Assembly: GCA_050874665.1 (NCBI GenBank) | Contig: JBNMLC010000002.1 | Span: 1-64,000 of the forward strand | DNA length: 64,000 bases | Source: RUG11237 sp050874665 | Lineage (GTDB): Bacteria; Bacillota; Clostridia; Lachnospirales; Lachnospiraceae | Reading direction: 5' to 3' | Part shown: positions 53,317 to 62,437 of the stretch, piece after piece | Numbering within the stretch: position 1 is the first letter of the stretch | Layout of the letters: each line of letters starts with the position of its first letter | Notes under the pieces: generated by a model | Told to the model about the DNA's origin: nothing | Database searches by the model: none | The model's input: the letters and a program-made list of their open reading frames with translations, nothing else | Program-made: the position numbers and the translations under genes

Positions 53317-53737
53317 CGGAAATTGTGGTAGAATCCACACCGGTATTCATATATTCTCCATCTTTATAGAATGCCCAGTAAGCTTTGTCAACGTCATAAT
53401 CAGCCTGGATGCCATTGACTTCCTTGATATAAAGTCCATAATCGCCTTCTTCACCGGAGACGAGCCCGCAGTCTGTTAAGGCAGTGCCTAAAACTGTCTG
53501 GTCTGTATGCACGGCAAAGGTGACAGACTGCTCATCAACTTTGACTTCTACGTTCACAGTAGTATTGCCCTCACCTAATTCAGTATCTTCAGTGTAGGTA
53601 GCGTTTGCCCAAAGGGCAGAGGTCTGGGTAGCGGCGTTATCTGATGTATTAGCATTACAGCCTGTGAAGCTGAAGGAAAGCACCAGACAAAGGAGTAATG
53701 CAATTGATAGATGTTTTCTGTGTTTCATATCTTTCAT
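53279..53737 (-). CDS. DUF4430 lipoprotein
   Basis: This 152-residue protein has a lipoprotein signal (lipobox FTGC) and a DUF4430 domain: SVTFAVHTDQTVLGTALTDCGLV, then WAFYKDGEYMNTGVDSTTISDGEHYELVY. DUF4430 is related to the C-terminal domain of transcobalamin, and family members sit beside ECF S-components. It is likely an extracellular partner that hands a corrinoid to the transporter. A GAAAGGA site precedes the ATG. No cobalamin riboswitch was seen upstream. Confidence 0.85.
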   Translation of the reverse strand: MKDMKHRKHLSIALLLCLVLSFSFTGCNANTSDNAATQTSALWANATYTEDTELGEGNTTVNVEVKVDEQSVTFAVHTDQTVLGTALTDCGLVSGEEGDYGLYIKEVNGIQADYDVDKAYWAFYKDGEYMNTGVDSTTISDGEHYELVYTQD

Positions 53738-53838
53738 ATGTTTCAGTCCTTTCTTTTTTGTACAGAGTCATTATAGCATAGATTATAAGAATTTCAAGAA
53801 TATACGGAAGGAATTTGTTGCATTCTCGGAGGAAAATA

Positions 53839-53867
53839 TTGAAAATCTTCAAGGTGTCTGATACTAT
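53839..53867 (+). promoter_or_regulatory. Promoter of the Nudix gene
   Basis: TTGAAA (53839-53844), 17 bases and TACTAT (53862-53867). The start codon at 53909 fits a leader of about 35 bases. Confidence 0.6.
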
Positions 53868-53908
53868 AGAAACATGTGAAAAGATATGGAGTGAAGAGAG
53901 GAATTAGA

Positions 53909-54469
53909 ATGGAAGCACCGGAATATTTTGATGTCAGAAATGAAAAGGGAGAGATTACCGGAGAGATAAAGGAACGTGGTCAGGTGCATCGTGATGGTGA
54001 CTTGCATGGGACAGTACATATCTGGGTGGTTCAGAAAACATCAGATGGATACGATGTACTTCTGCAGAAAAGAAGCAGCACGAAAGATTCGTTTCCGGAT
54101 TGTTATGACATATCTTCTGCCGGACATGTACAAGCAGGTTGTGACTATCTAGAATCTGCTCTTCGCGAACTCAAAGAAGAATTAGGAATCGAGGCCTGTG
54201 CACAGGATTTAGAGTATTTTGGCATGCATGAAGGATATGTAGAAGCAGAGTTTTATGGAAGAGTATTTAAAAATCATGAGATTAGTGCTATGTATTTATA
54301 TCGAAAACCGATTACGATAGAGTCGTTAGTCTTACAGCCGGAGGAAGTGTCTTCCGTAATGTTTTTAGATTATTGGACATGTGAACAACAGATGAAAGAT
54401 GGAACGTTAAAGCATTGTATTTTTGCAGATGAATTTGTTATGCTGGGAGAAAAATTAGGTTTATTATAA
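53909..54469 (+). CDS. Nudix hydrolase (isopentenyl-diphosphate isomerase-like)
   Basis: This 186-residue protein has an intact Nudix box, GHVQAGCDYLESALRELKEELGIE, and the N-terminal EYFDVRNEKGEITGE and HRDGDLHGTVHIWV segments of the IDI/YfcD type. It hydrolyses or rearranges a nucleoside-diphosphate or prenyl-diphosphate type substrate; the sequence does not settle which. The ATG at 53909 follows GAGAGGAA; a GTG at 53876 would place a non-conserved extension over the promoter's downstream edge. Confidence 0.88.
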   Translation: MEAPEYFDVRNEKGEITGEIKERGQVHRDGDLHGTVHIWVVQKTSDGYDVLLQKRSSTKDSFPDCYDISSAGHVQAGCDYLESALRELKEELGIEACAQDLEYFGMHEGYVEAEFYGRVFKNHEISAMYLYRKPITIESLVLQPEEVSSVMFLDYWTCEQQMKDGTLKHCIFADEFVMLGEKLGLL

Positions 54470-54494
54470 CATAGAAAAGAATAGGAGACTGACT

Positions 54495-54692
54495 ATGGAA
54501 CAAGAAAAAACATTTAAGGAACGCTATTTAAACAAAGAAATTGAATTTGAGGAAATTGACGATTATGTTTATGAGTGGGGAATGAGCGATACGACATTAA
54601 CTTTGCGAGAGTATCTGGGTCTTAATGAGGAAGAAGAAGATGCATGGGTGAGTGTAGGGGAAGATGCTTTGCGGGAATTGCTAGAACAGTAA
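54495..54692 (+). CDS. Small acidic hypothetical protein
   Basis: I do not recognise this 65-residue protein. It is strongly acidic and helix-rich, with no cysteine, signal peptide or membrane segment. An AGGAG ribosome-binding site precedes the ATG, and the gene is 25 bases after the Nudix gene, so it is probably co-transcribed with it. Confidence 0.7.
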   Translation: MEQEKTFKERYLNKEIEFEEIDDYVYEWGMSDTTLTLREYLGLNEEEEDAWVSVGEDALRELLEQ

Positions 54693-54725
54693 AACTGTTC
54701 TGGCGTACCCGTTTATTTTATACTT

Positions 54726-55142
54726 TTATACTTCGTTTTCGAATAATACCTGTTCTGCAATTCGTGCAGCATCTTTGATACAGTCACCGCAAGACCTAAG
54801 TACGGTTCCGGTTTCTACGCCCTTTAAGGTCTTACATACAACAGATTTATTTTGTTCTTCAAAACGTTTTACAATTTCTTTTGATAATTTATAGGTATCT
54901 GCTTTGCTGTCAGGATGTTCTAAATTTCCGTTGCTTTGTTTCATACCGGCAAGGACGCAGGCACCACTCACAGCACCACAGGTTCCGGTCATGCCACCCA
55001 TTCCCAGCCCTAAACCTTCTGTTAGCTGAAACATAATTTTTTCATCTATGCCTACTAAATCACAGTAAGTGCATGCTACTGCCTGGGCACAGTTGTATCC
55101 CTTATCATGTTTTGTAATTGTTTCTTCCACTCTTGTTTTCAT
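54726..55142 (-). CDS. C_GCAxxG_C_C family protein
   Basis: The 138-residue protein has the family's cysteine pattern: NCAQAVACTYC, TGTCGAVSGACVLAG and a C-terminal CGDC pair. The family is widespread in anaerobes and is thought to bind a metal or redox centre; the function is unknown. The ATG at 55142 follows AAGGAGGAAATC. A frame open upstream to 55274 covers its promoter and is not used. Confidence 0.88.
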   Translation of the reverse strand: MKTRVEETITKHDKGYNCAQAVACTYCDLVGIDEKIMFQLTEGLGLGMGGMTGTCGAVSGACVLAGMKQSNGNLEHPDSKADTYKLSKEIVKRFEEQNKSVVCKTLKGVETGTVLRSCGDCIKDAARIAEQVLFENEV

Positions 55143-55197
55143 GATTTCCTCCTTATTAATAGATATATGTGAAAAATGTCCGTCTTTATGTTGAAAA

Positions 55198-55226
55198 ATC
55201 ATATCATATGCTTTTTTCGGTGTCAA
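55198..55226 (-). promoter_or_regulatory. Promoter of the C_GCAxxG_C_C gene
   Basis: On the minus strand TTGACA (55226-55221), 17 bases and TATGAT (55203-55198), about 55 bases before the start. Confidence 0.7.
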
Positions 55227-55283
55227 GAAAACTTCAGAGGTTGACAATGAAACAGCTATTATAGTTATCCTCATATTTGCTGC

Positions 55284-55312
55284 TGGACAATTTGAATAGA
55301 AAAGTGTATACT
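55284..55312 (+). promoter_or_regulatory. Promoter of the DUF1858 gene
   Basis: TGGACA (55284-55289), 17 bases and TATACT (55307-55312) lie before the AGGAGGAA of the 66-residue gene. Confidence 0.7.
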
Positions 55313-55364
55313 ACATACATCAAATGCACAAAATAATATAAAAATATTTTAGGAGGAAATAGAA

Positions 55365-55565
55365 ATGGTAGAAATCACAAAGGAAATGACAATCGGTGAG
55401 TTATTAAGAGTTGCTCCACAGGCTGCACCAGTACTTATGGAGATTGGAATGCATTGTTTAGGATGTCCGTCAGCACAGGGTGAAAGCATTGAAGAAGCGG
55501 CTATGGTACATGGTATCGATGCAGTAGATTTAGTAGCTAAGATTAACGAAGTAGCAAACGCTTAA
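55365..55565 (+). CDS. DUF1858 disulfide-type protein
   Basis: This 66-residue protein is a complete DUF1858 domain (PF08984): MTIGELLRVAPQAAPVLMEIGMHCLGCP, with the conserved CxxC (CLGC) thought to be redox active. The family is linked with hybrid-cluster and other redox proteins of anaerobes. It has a strong ribosome-binding site, its own promoter and a terminator, so it is a single-gene unit. Confidence 0.92.
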   Translation: MVEITKEMTIGELLRVAPQAAPVLMEIGMHCLGCPSAQGESIEEAAMVHGIDAVDLVAKINEVANA

Positions 55566-55603
55566 TTAAGATTACAAGTTTACAAAGAATGTCTACAAAA
55601 GAT

Positions 55604-55632
55604 ACCCTGATTTGTAAAATCAGGGTGTTTTC
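55604..55632 (+). terminator. Intrinsic terminator after the DUF1858 gene
   Basis: ACCCTGATTT (55604-55613) pairs perfectly with AAATCAGGGT (55617-55626), with TTTT following. It lies 30 to 60 bases upstream of the GlmU-like gene. Confidence 0.85.
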
Positions 55633-55660
55633 GTGTGTAGAAAATAAGCGAGGGAAAATT

Positions 55661-56395
55661 ATGGAAAGTTTAAAAGCGGTAATACTGGCGGCAGGAAAAG
55701 GCACAAGAATGGAGTCTGATTTGCCTAAAGTGATACATACCATTCATGGGAAACCTATGGTAGAATACGTGATTGAAGCAGTAAAAGAGGCAGGAATTGA
55801 GGATATTTGTCTGATTGTAGGATATAAAGGTGAGCAGGTAAAGGCAGCGGTTACGTCCGGGGTAGTTTATGCTTATCAGAAAGAACAGCTTGGAACAGGT
55901 CATGCAGTGAAATGTGCCGGAGATTTTATTGGTATGCAAGGGGAGATTTTGGTGCTTTGTGGCGACACTCCATTAATTACCGGAAAAACGTTGAAGCAGG
56001 CTATGGATTTTCATAGGGAAAGCAAAAATCAGATGACAGTGATTTCTGCGATTGTAGATGATCCTACGGGCTATGGAAGAATTATTCGAGATAAAAACGG
56101 AAATTTTGTAAAAAATGTAGAACATAAGGATGCGACAGAAGAAGAACGAAGGAGCAACGAAGTAAACTCAGGAATGTATATTTTCCATGCAAGTGACTTA
56201 CAAAACGCACTGTCAAAAATTACCAATGACAATGTGCAGGGAGAATACTACCTTCCGGACGCTTTGGAAATTATTAAAAAAGAAGGTGGAAAAGTAGATG
56301 CATATATACTGGAAGATTCAGACGAAATGGCAGGAGTGAACACAAAAGCACAGCTTCAAAGTGCAGCAGACGTTATGGCAAAGAGAAAAGGGTGA
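55661..56395 (+). CDS. GlmU-like uridylyltransferase, N-terminal domain only
   Basis: This 244-residue enzyme carries the pyrophosphorylase half of GlmU: LAAGKGTRMESDLPKVIH, EQLGTGHAV, LCGDTPLI, NEVNSGMY and the ending GVNTKAQLQSAADVMAKR. It makes UDP-N-acetylglucosamine from GlcNAc-1-phosphate and UTP. Typical GlmU, about 450 residues, continues into a left-handed beta-helix acetyltransferase domain that is absent here: a clean stop is followed by pth. A separate acetyltransferase elsewhere would be needed. The ATG at 55661 follows GAGGG. The order glmU-pth-mfd mirrors the Bacillus gcaD-spoVC-mfd order. Confidence 0.85.
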   Translation: MESLKAVILAAGKGTRMESDLPKVIHTIHGKPMVEYVIEAVKEAGIEDICLIVGYKGEQVKAAVTSGVVYAYQKEQLGTGHAVKCAGDFIGMQGEILVLCGDTPLITGKTLKQAMDFHRESKNQMTVISAIVDDPTGYGRIIRDKNGNFVKNVEHKDATEEERRSNEVNSGMYIFHASDLQNALSKITNDNVQGEYYLPDALEIIKKEGGKVDAYILEDSDEMAGVNTKAQLQSAADVMAKRKG

Positions 56396-56399
56396 AGCA

Positions 56400-56960
56400 A
56401 TGTATATAATAGCAGGATTGGGAAATCCCACAAAAGAATATGAACATACAAGACACAATGTTGGATTTGATACCATAGATGTAATTGCAGACAGATTTGG
56501 AATCAATATAAGTGAAAAAAAGCATAAGGCTTTGTTTGGAAAAGGTCATATTGAGGGGAATAAGGTTATACTGGTCAAACCTCAGACCTTTATGAATTTA
56601 AGTGGAGAAAGCCTTAGGGAAATTGTGGATTATTATAAGATAGATGAAGAAAGTGAATTAATTGTCATATATGATGATATTAGTCTGGCACCGGGAAAAT
56701 TGCGTATTCGTAAAAAAGGCAGTGCCGGCGGTCATAATGGCATAAAAAATATTATTGCACAGTTAGGAACGCAGAACTTTTATCGTATCAAAGTCGGAGT
56801 GGGAGAAAAGCCAAAAGGCTGGGATTTGGCAGATTATGTATTAGGGCATTTTAGTAAGGAAGAAACAAAGCTTATGCAAGATGCTTTTAAAAATGCAGCA
56901 GATGCAGTCACAACAATTCTTACACAGGATATAGATACAGCAATGAATAAGTATAATTAA
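56400..56960 (+). CDS. pth: Peptidyl-tRNA hydrolase
   Basis: This enzyme releases peptides from stalled peptidyl-tRNA (186 residues). It starts with YIIAGLGNPTKEYEHTRHNVGFD, with the catalytic histidine in TRHN. LVKPQTFMNLSG, the aspartate of VIYDDISL and GSAGGHNGIKNII are all present. The ATG at 56400 is four bases after the previous stop, so translation is coupled; a longer in-frame start lies within the upstream gene. Confidence 0.97.
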   Translation: MYIIAGLGNPTKEYEHTRHNVGFDTIDVIADRFGINISEKKHKALFGKGHIEGNKVILVKPQTFMNLSGESLREIVDYYKIDEESELIVIYDDISLAPGKLRIRKKGSAGGHNGIKNIIAQLGTQNFYRIKVGVGEKPKGWDLADYVLGHFSKEETKLMQDAFKNAADAVTTILTQDIDTAMNKYN

Positions 56961-56984
56961 TTGCGAAATTAGCGAGGTTTTAAC

Positions 56985-59900
56985 ATGAATGTATTTGAAA
57001 GCCCCCTAAGAGGCTTAGAGGAATATAACGAAATAAAGAAAAAGCTTTCAAAGAACAAAGGAATTTTACAGCTTTCCGGCTGTGTGGAATCCCAAAGAGT
57101 TCATATGATGCATGCCTTAGGCGATGGTTTTAATAAGAAAATCATCGTTACTTTTAATGAACAAAAAGCGGAGGAAATGTATGAAGATATGAAGCTGTTT
57201 GGTGAGCCGGTTGTATTATATCCTGCAAAGGATTTTATCTTTTTTAATGCGGATATTAAAAGTAATCTTCTGGTTAAGAAAAGAATGAACGCAATCAGGA
57301 CTTTGCTAGAGGAAGAAAAAGTGACATTTATTACCACAATTGACGGGTTGATGGATAGCCTCCTTCCTTTAGAAGTTATTCGCGGCAGTATCATAGAAAT
57401 TACGGAAGAAAGCTGTATCGAGGTAGAAAAGCTCACAAAACAATTATTTTCAATGGGATATGAAAAAACCGGTCAGGTAGAAAGTGCGGGGCAGTTTGCT
57501 ATTCGTGGAGGCATCATTGATATTTTTCCATTAACCGAGGAAAATCCTTATCGAATTGAATTGTGGGATGAGGAAGTGGATTCTATTCGAAGCTTTGAAG
57601 CAGAAGGGCAGCGTTCTATTGAGAATGTAAGCAGTGTGAAAATATATCCTGCCAGCGAATTGATTATTACAGAAGCATGTAAGGAACAAGGGTTAAAGAA
57701 AATTAAGGCAGAGGCGAAAGAATGCTATGAAGCATTGCGGGCACAGATGAAAACAGAAGAAGCGCATAGAATCACCAGACATATGGAAGAATTAGAAGAT
57801 GAATTGTTAGTATTAGGCTGTGCCAGTGCGGATAGCTATATAAAAAGCTTTTACGACAACACAGTATCCCTGCTTTCATATTTTAAAGCACTTGATGAAA
57901 AAGATGGAAATCAGACAATTGTGTTTTTAGATGAGCCGAACAGAGTGTGTGAAAAGGGAGAGGTAGTAGAAACAGAGTTTCGGGAAAGTATGCTTCATCG
58001 TATTGAAAAAGGGTATATGTTGCCTTCACAGGCTGAGATTATGTACGGGTTTTCGGAGGTTATGGCAATGATAGAAAAATGCAATACAGTTGCAATTTCT
58101 ACTTTAGAGCCAAACAAAACGACATACAAAACAAAGGGAAAGTATAACCTGATGGTAAAAAATATTAGTTCCTATAATAATAGTTTTGAATTGTTAGTAA
58201 AAGAGCTAAAGAATTATCGGAAAAATGGCTATAAAGTAATTTTATTATCAGCGTCCAGACTTCGTGGACAGCGTCTGGCAGGTGACTTGGTTCATGAAGA
58301 AATACCAGCCTTCTATAGCGAAGATTTAGAACGCGAGCTGCAGCCCGGGGAAGTAATGGTAAGCTATGGAAATGTGCACAGAGGCTATGAGTATTCCTTT
58401 ATTAAATTTGTTGTTATCTCAGAAAGCGATATTTTCGGCAAGGAAAAAAAGCGGAAGAAAAAAAGAAAACATTACGAAGGACAAAAAATCAGCAGCTTTA
58501 CGGATTTACAGGTGGGGGATTATGTGGTTCATGAAAATCACGGTCTTGGCATATATAAAGGAATAGAAAAAATTACTGTGGACAAAGTGGCAAAGGACTA
58601 TATGAAGATAGAGTATGCAGGTGGAGGAAATCTTTATATTTTGGCAACACAGTTAGATGTGATTCAAAAATATGCAGGTGCAGATGCCAAAGCACCAAAA
58701 TTAAATAAATTAGGAAGCAAGGAATGGCAGAAAACAAAATCAAGAGTAAAGGGTGCTGTTGATGTCATTGCAAAAGATTTGGTAGAGCTTTACGCTGCAA
58801 GACAGGAACAGAATGGTTATGTGTATGGCGAGGATACTGTCTGGCAGAAAGAATTTGAAGAAATGTTTCCGTATGAGGAGACAGAAGACCAGTTGTTGGC
58901 GATAGAAGCCACCAAAAAAGATATGGAAAGCAATAAGATTATGGACCGTCTGGTATGCGGAGATGTAGGATATGGTAAGACGGAAATTGCCATTCGTGCT
59001 GCATTTAAAGCAGTACAGGAAGGAAAACAGGTAGTTTACCTGGTACCGACTACGATTTTAGCACAACAGCATTACAATACCTTTGTCCAGCGTATGAAGG
59101 ATTTTCCGATAACGGTAGAATTAATGTCGCGGTTCAGAACCCCTGCACAGCAGAAAAAGACGATAGAAGGTCTTGGAAAAGGTCTGGTAGATATTGTAGT
59201 GGGAACGCACAGGGTTCTGTCAAAGGACATTAAATATAAAGATTTGGGCTTGCTCATTATCGATGAAGAACAGCGTTTTGGTGTAGCACACAAGGAAAAA
59301 ATCAAGAAATTAAAAGAAAATATAGATGTACTTACTCTTACGGCGACACCGATTCCAAGAACACTTCATATGAGTCTGATTGGCATACGTGATATGAGCG
59401 TATTAGAAGAACCACCTATGGACAGACTTCCAATACAGACTTTTGTTATGGAATTTAACGAAGAAATGGTCAGAGAGGCAATCAATCGAGAATTGGCAAG
59501 GGGTGGACAGGTATTTTATGTATACAATCGTGTCAACAATATCGATGAAGTTGCAAACATGGTAGCTGCGTTAGTTCCTGATGCAAATGTGGCATTTGCT
59601 CATGGAAGAATGAAAGAACATGAATTAGAAAATATTATGTGCGACTTTATGGACGGAGAAATTGATGTGCTAGTATCTACCACAATCATTGAAACAGGGT
59701 TAGATATATCTAACGTAAATACCATTATTATTCATGATTCCGATAATTTGGGACTATCCCAGTTGTACCAGCTAAGAGGAAGAGTGGGGCGTTCTAATCG
59801 TACCGCCTATGCCTTTTTGATGTATCAGAAAAATAAAATGCTGAAGGAAACAGCGGAAAAGAGATTGCAGGCAATCAGAGAATATACAGAGCTTGGAAGT

Positions 59901-60521
59901 GGATTTAAAATCGCCATGCGGGATTTAGAAATTCGTGGTGCGGGAAATCTTTTAGGTGAGCGTCAGAGTGGACATATGGAAGCAGTAGGATATGATTTAT
60001 ATTGCAAAATGTTAAACAGCGCTGTGAAAAAATACAAGGGTATTGAAGAAGAAAAGGATTTTGAAACTTCTATAGATATTAGCATCAATGCGTTTATTCC
60101 ACCCGATTATATTCCGAACGAATTTCAAAAACTGGATATTTATAAAAGAATTGCTGCCATTGAAAATGAAAACGAAAGTGATGATATGCTGGAAGAGCTC
60201 ATAGATCGCTTTGGTGAACCACCACGTTGTGTTATGAACTTACTTGCCATTGCAAATGTGAAAAATATGGCACATGAGGTATACGTAACAGAAGTAAGCG
60301 ATAAAGGAAATGGTATTAAATTTGTTATGTATGAAAAGGCAAAGGTTAACCTTACTAATATTCCGGCGTTATTAGAACAGTATAAAGGTCAACTTACCTT
60401 TAAGCCGGAGTCAGTTCCATATTTTATATATCAGGAAAAAGGAAACAAATTAAAGAGCAATACAAATGTGTTGGAAAATGTGAAAATAGTGTTAAATGAT
60501 TTAAAAATGTTGCTTGACTGA
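56985..60521 (+). CDS. mfd: Transcription-repair coupling factor Mfd
   Basis: Mfd displaces stalled RNA polymerase and recruits the UvrABC system (1178 residues, normal length). The UvrB-like N-terminal module is followed by the RNA polymerase-interacting domain (VGDYVVHENHGLGIYKGI). The RecG-type motor follows, with Walker A GDVGYGKTE, IIDEEQRFG, LTATPIPRTL and RGRVGRSNRTAYAFL. The C-terminal TRCF domain is complete. It lies 24 bases after pth. Confidence 0.98.
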   Translation: MNVFESPLRGLEEYNEIKKKLSKNKGILQLSGCVESQRVHMMHALGDGFNKKIIVTFNEQKAEEMYEDMKLFGEPVVLYPAKDFIFFNADIKSNLLVKKRMNAIRTLLEEEKVTFITTIDGLMDSLLPLEVIRGSIIEITEESCIEVEKLTKQLFSMGYEKTGQVESAGQFAIRGGIIDIFPLTEENPYRIELWDEEVDSIRSFEAEGQRSIENVSSVKIYPASELIITEACKEQGLKKIKAEAKECYEALRAQMKTEEAHRITRHMEELEDELLVLGCASADSYIKSFYDNTVSLLSYFKALDEKDGNQTIVFLDEPNRVCEKGEVVETEFRESMLHRIEKGYMLPSQAEIMYGFSEVMAMIEKCNTVAISTLEPNKTTYKTKGKYNLMVKNISSYNNSFELLVKELKNYRKNGYKVILLSASRLRGQRLAGDLVHEEIPAFYSEDLERELQPGEVMVSYGNVHRGYEYSFIKFVVISESDIFGKEKKRKKKRKHYEGQKISSFTDLQVGDYVVHENHGLGIYKGIEKITVDKVAKDYMKIEYAGGGNLYILATQLDVIQKYAGADAKAPKLNKLGSKEWQKTKSRVKGAVDVIAKDLVELYAARQEQNGYVYGEDTVWQKEFEEMFPYEETEDQLLAIEATKKDMESNKIMDRLVCGDVGYGKTEIAIRAAFKAVQEGKQVVYLVPTTILAQQHYNTFVQRMKDFPITVELMSRFRTPAQQKKTIEGLGKGLVDIVVGTHRVLSKDIKYKDLGLLIIDEEQRFGVAHKEKIKKLKENIDVLTLTATPIPRTLHMSLIGIRDMSVLEEPPMDRLPIQTFVMEFNEEMVREAINRELARGGQVFYVYNRVNNIDEVANMVAALVPDANVAFAHGRMKEHELENIMCDFMDGEIDVLVSTTIIETGLDISNVNTIIIHDSDNLGLSQLYQLRGRVGRSNRTAYAFLMYQKNKMLKETAEKRLQAIREYTELGSGFKIAMRDLEIRGAGNLLGERQSGHMEAVGYDLYCKMLNSAVKKYKGIEEEKDFETSIDISINAFIPPDYIPNEFQKLDIYKRIAAIENENESDDMLEELIDRFGEPPRCVMNLLAIANVKNMAHEVYVTEVSDKGNGIKFVMYEKAKVNLTNIPALLEQYKGQLTFKPESVPYFIYQEKGNKLKSNTNVLENVKIVLNDLKMLLD

Positions 60522-60538
60522 TAAAAAAGTAATATAAT
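60510..60538 (+). promoter_or_regulatory. Probable promoter of the foldase-like pair
   Basis: TTGCTT (60510-60515), 17 bases and TATAAT (60533-60538) overlap the end of mfd and precede the two lipoprotein genes. Confidence 0.6.
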
Positions 60539-60600
60539 GAATGTTGGTTTGTGCATAAAGATGGCACAACATAAAGTGAATTAGTTTATGGGGGAGAAGA

Positions 60601-61245
60601 ATGAAGAAGATTTATAAGAAAATACTTCTTATCTTCTCTGTTATAATTGCCGTGCTTTGGATGGGTGGCTGTGCAGGTCAGGAGGCAGAAGCGGAAGTTC
60701 TTGCGAAGTTTGGAAATGAAAAAATCACTCTGAGCAGTCTGGAATTTTATCTGATTATTAATCAGATTAATTATGAGAGAACATATGCAGAGCAGTACCC
60801 GGGAGAAAATATCTGGCAGAAAGACATTCTTGGAACCGGAAACACTCTGGAAGACGATGTAAAACAGAGTATTATGCAGGAAGTAAAAAGGATGTGCATT
60901 TTGCTGAAAAAGGCAGATGAACTTGGGATTACGTTAGACGAGCAGGACGAGGAAGAGCTGATTGTATTGGAAGAAATTTTTAAGGAGCGATACAATGAAG
61001 AAGTTTTAAATGAGCTTCACAGTGAAGAAGGAGTTGTGCAGGAAAAACTAAGGGAGTCGATGCTGGCGGCAAAGGTGAAAGAAGTCATATGTAATGAAAA
61101 TGGCTGGACAGCCGATGATAGGGAAGAAAGATTTGAAGCCCTTTATAAAGAATGGGCACAGAAAGAAAGTTTCACCATAAGGGAAGTAGACTGGTCAGAA
61201 ATACACTTTGAGCAGGGAAAATATAAAATTACAGAGAACGAGTAA
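60601..61245 (+). CDS. SurA/PrsA-N-like lipoprotein without a PPIase domain
   Basis: The 214-residue protein has a lipoprotein signal (lipobox MGGC) and an N-terminal helical chaperone domain like SurA/PrsA: VLAKFGNEKITLSSLEFYLI and long charged helices. It ends in WAQKESFTIREVDWSEIHF, which resembles the end of PrsA-type proteins, but no parvulin domain lies between. The gene is 14 bases before the related gene, so the two arose by duplication or work together as extracytoplasmic chaperones. Confidence 0.75.
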   Translation: MKKIYKKILLIFSVIIAVLWMGGCAGQEAEAEVLAKFGNEKITLSSLEFYLIINQINYERTYAEQYPGENIWQKDILGTGNTLEDDVKQSIMQEVKRMCILLKKADELGITLDEQDEEELIVLEEIFKERYNEEVLNELHSEEGVVQEKLRESMLAAKVKEVICNENGWTADDREERFEALYKEWAQKESFTIREVDWSEIHFEQGKYKITENE

Positions 61246-61259
61246 GAGAAAGGGAAAAT

Positions 61260-62318
61260 ATGAAAAAATCAGTGAAAGTATTAGGAATTACAACAGGGAT
61301 TATTGCAGCACTTGCGTTAGGCGGCTGTGGTACAGCAGATACAGATGCAGTGGCAACTGTATATGGAACAGAGGTCAGTGTTGGTGAGGCGGGACTTTAT
61401 GCTATTTATCAACAGGCGCAATATGAGCAGTTTTATAGTGCGTATCTTGGTCAGACAGTAAACTGGACTCAGGAATACGATGGAAAAACTATGGAAGAGG
61501 AAACGAAGGAAAGCATTCTGGGGCAGTTTAAGAAAATGTATATTGTAGCAGCACATGCAGATGATTATAATGTTGCGGTATCAGAGGAAGAAGAAAGTAA
61601 AATCAAAGAAGCGGCTAAGAAGTTAGCAGAGGCTAACGATGAAAAGGCATCAAAAGCACTTCACATTTCAGAGGAAAGCGCTGCCTCATTATTTAAAGCC
61701 TATTATTTATATAATAAAACCTCCGAAGCAATGGTAGCAGACGTAGATACCAATGTAAGCGACGAAGAGGCTGCACAGAAAAAAATGTCTTATATTGAAT
61801 TTTCCTTAACGGGATCAACCGATGATGACGGAAATACGACTGATTTGACAGAGGAAGAAAAGGCAGATATTAAAGCAAAGGCAGAAGCAGTGGTAAGTGC
61901 CGGAGCAGAGGGCATGGAAGGTGCTGTGGAAAATACAGATTACAGTGTGAGTGAAGCAACTTTTGATGAAGAATCTGACACATTAGATGCTGCTGTTTAT
62001 GAGGCTGCTAATAAATTGAAGGCGGGAGAAATGTCTTCAGTGATTGAAACGGAAAATGCTTATTATGTAGTGCGTTTAGATAGTGAATTTGACAAAGAAG
62101 CAACAGAAAGCAAAAAAACAGAAATCGTAGATAATCGTAAGACAGAAGCTTTTAACGCAATTTATGAAGGTTGGGAAGCAGAAGAAGATGCCTTTGTTTT
62201 AAATGAAAGTGCATGGGCATCCATTCGATTCAAAGATAAAATAACCTTAAAGACAACAGAAACACAAAACGATGAAGTAACTGCGGAAGTGCCGGCAGAA
62301 GAAGCTGCGGAAGAATAA
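61260..62318 (+). CDS. PrsA-like foldase lipoprotein
   Basis: The 352-residue protein has a lipoprotein signal (LALGGC), a SurA_N-like helical domain (about 27-165) and a central region of about 100 residues with MSYIEFSLTG and KLKAGEMSSVIETENAYYVVRLDSEFD. That second motif is the end of a parvulin-type PPIase domain. The C-terminus is rich in Glu and Ala. It probably helps exported proteins fold at the membrane-wall interface. It ends at a terminator and forms an operon with the gene upstream. Confidence 0.82.
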   Translation: MKKSVKVLGITTGIIAALALGGCGTADTDAVATVYGTEVSVGEAGLYAIYQQAQYEQFYSAYLGQTVNWTQEYDGKTMEEETKESILGQFKKMYIVAAHADDYNVAVSEEEESKIKEAAKKLAEANDEKASKALHISEESAASLFKAYYLYNKTSEAMVADVDTNVSDEEAAQKKMSYIEFSLTGSTDDDGNTTDLTEEEKADIKAKAEAVVSAGAEGMEGAVENTDYSVSEATFDEESDTLDAAVYEAANKLKAGEMSSVIETENAYYVVRLDSEFDKEATESKKTEIVDNRKTEAFNAIYEGWEAEEDAFVLNESAWASIRFKDKITLKTTETQNDEVTAEVPAEEAAEE

Positions 62319-62346
62319 AAATATAATGATATAACAATAGAAAAGT

Positions 62347-62379
62347 AAAGGGGGCTGCTGTGAACACGGCAGCTCTTTT
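62347..62379 (+). terminator. Intrinsic terminator after the foldase-like pair
   Basis: GGCTGCTGT pairs with ACGGCAGCT around GAAC (one G-U), followed by CTTTTG. Confidence 0.8.
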
Positions 62380-62437
62380 GTAAATAGCAGAGAAGACGGC
62401 AGTAAAACAAGTACATATCGCAAGAAAGGGAAAAAGT

